This document shows, in pieces, positions 32,729 to 32,733 of a DNA stretch of 32,733 nt. This DNA comes from Gammaproteobacteria bacterium. Its GTDB lineage: Bacteria > Pseudomonadota > Gammaproteobacteria > BMS3Bbin11. The notes beneath the pieces are model-generated. The model was not told the DNA's origin, did not search any database, and saw only the letters and a program-made list of their open reading frames with translations. The DNA lies in NCBI GenBank assembly GCA_013150915.1, contig JAADJE010000073.1:1-32733 (forward strand). Reading direction: 5' to 3'. Within the stretch, counting starts at the first letter, position 1, and every line of letters starts with the position of its first letter. Both the position numbers and the translations under genes were made by a program.

Positions 32729-32733
32729 AAGGG

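Overview
This 32.7-kb window looks like the chromosome of a Gram-negative gammaproteobacterium of middling G+C content. The evidence is its Tat and Sec signal peptides, OmpR/EnvZ-type two-component genes, a CbpA/CbpM chaperone pair, a TorF-type outer-membrane porin and -24/-12 (sigma-54) promoters with NtrC-type sites. I cannot fix the genus. The theme is nitrogen scavenging, in two large minus-strand operons that flank a central stress/copper segment.

Block 1 (1-9617, minus strand) is a guanidine-assimilation operon. Its order from the promoter is: ABC substrate-binding protein, permease, ATPase, two DUF1989 carboxyguanidine deiminase subunits, a biotin-dependent carboxylase of the 'urea carboxylase' family, and allophanate hydrolase, which is cut by the window start. 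The functional call rests on RNA. A textbook guanidine-I (ykkC) riboswitch lies in the leader (about 9315-9431). A second element, with the two ACGR-loop hairpins of a guanidine-II (mini-ykkC) riboswitch, lies inside the operon just before the carboxylase gene (about 5079-5131). Upstream are a near-perfect sigma-54 promoter (9481-9496) and an NtrC-like dyad (9603-9617). The operon therefore appears to need both nitrogen limitation and guanidine.

Block 2 (9726-15760) holds a membrane diguanylate cyclase (minus). It is followed on the plus strand by an enlarged YeiH-family transporter with a 44-residue single-span membrane protein behind it, a UspA protein, an SRPBCC-like protein with a C-terminal membrane anchor, and the CbpA/CbpM co-chaperone pair. 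The transporter plus microprotein is the least described protein pair here.

Block 3 (15798-20244) is a copper-handling module: a Tat-exported multicopper oxidase and a Met/His-repeat exported protein (minus), divergent from a response regulator and a sensor kinase whose periplasmic domain carries a Met/His cluster. A long inverted repeat fills the divergent promoter.

Block 4 (20263-31471, minus strand) is the urea system. The urea ABC transporter urtABCDE is followed by a small exported protein and ureD, a fused ureAB, ureC, ureE, ureF and ureG. A divergent TorF-family porin (31931-32668) shares an intergenic region with urtA. That region contains two back-to-back sigma-54 promoters and two good NtrC dyads plus one weak one. 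Urea and guanidine uptake thus seem to belong to the same nitrogen-starvation regulon, and the complete urease makes a urea role for the block 1 carboxylase less likely.
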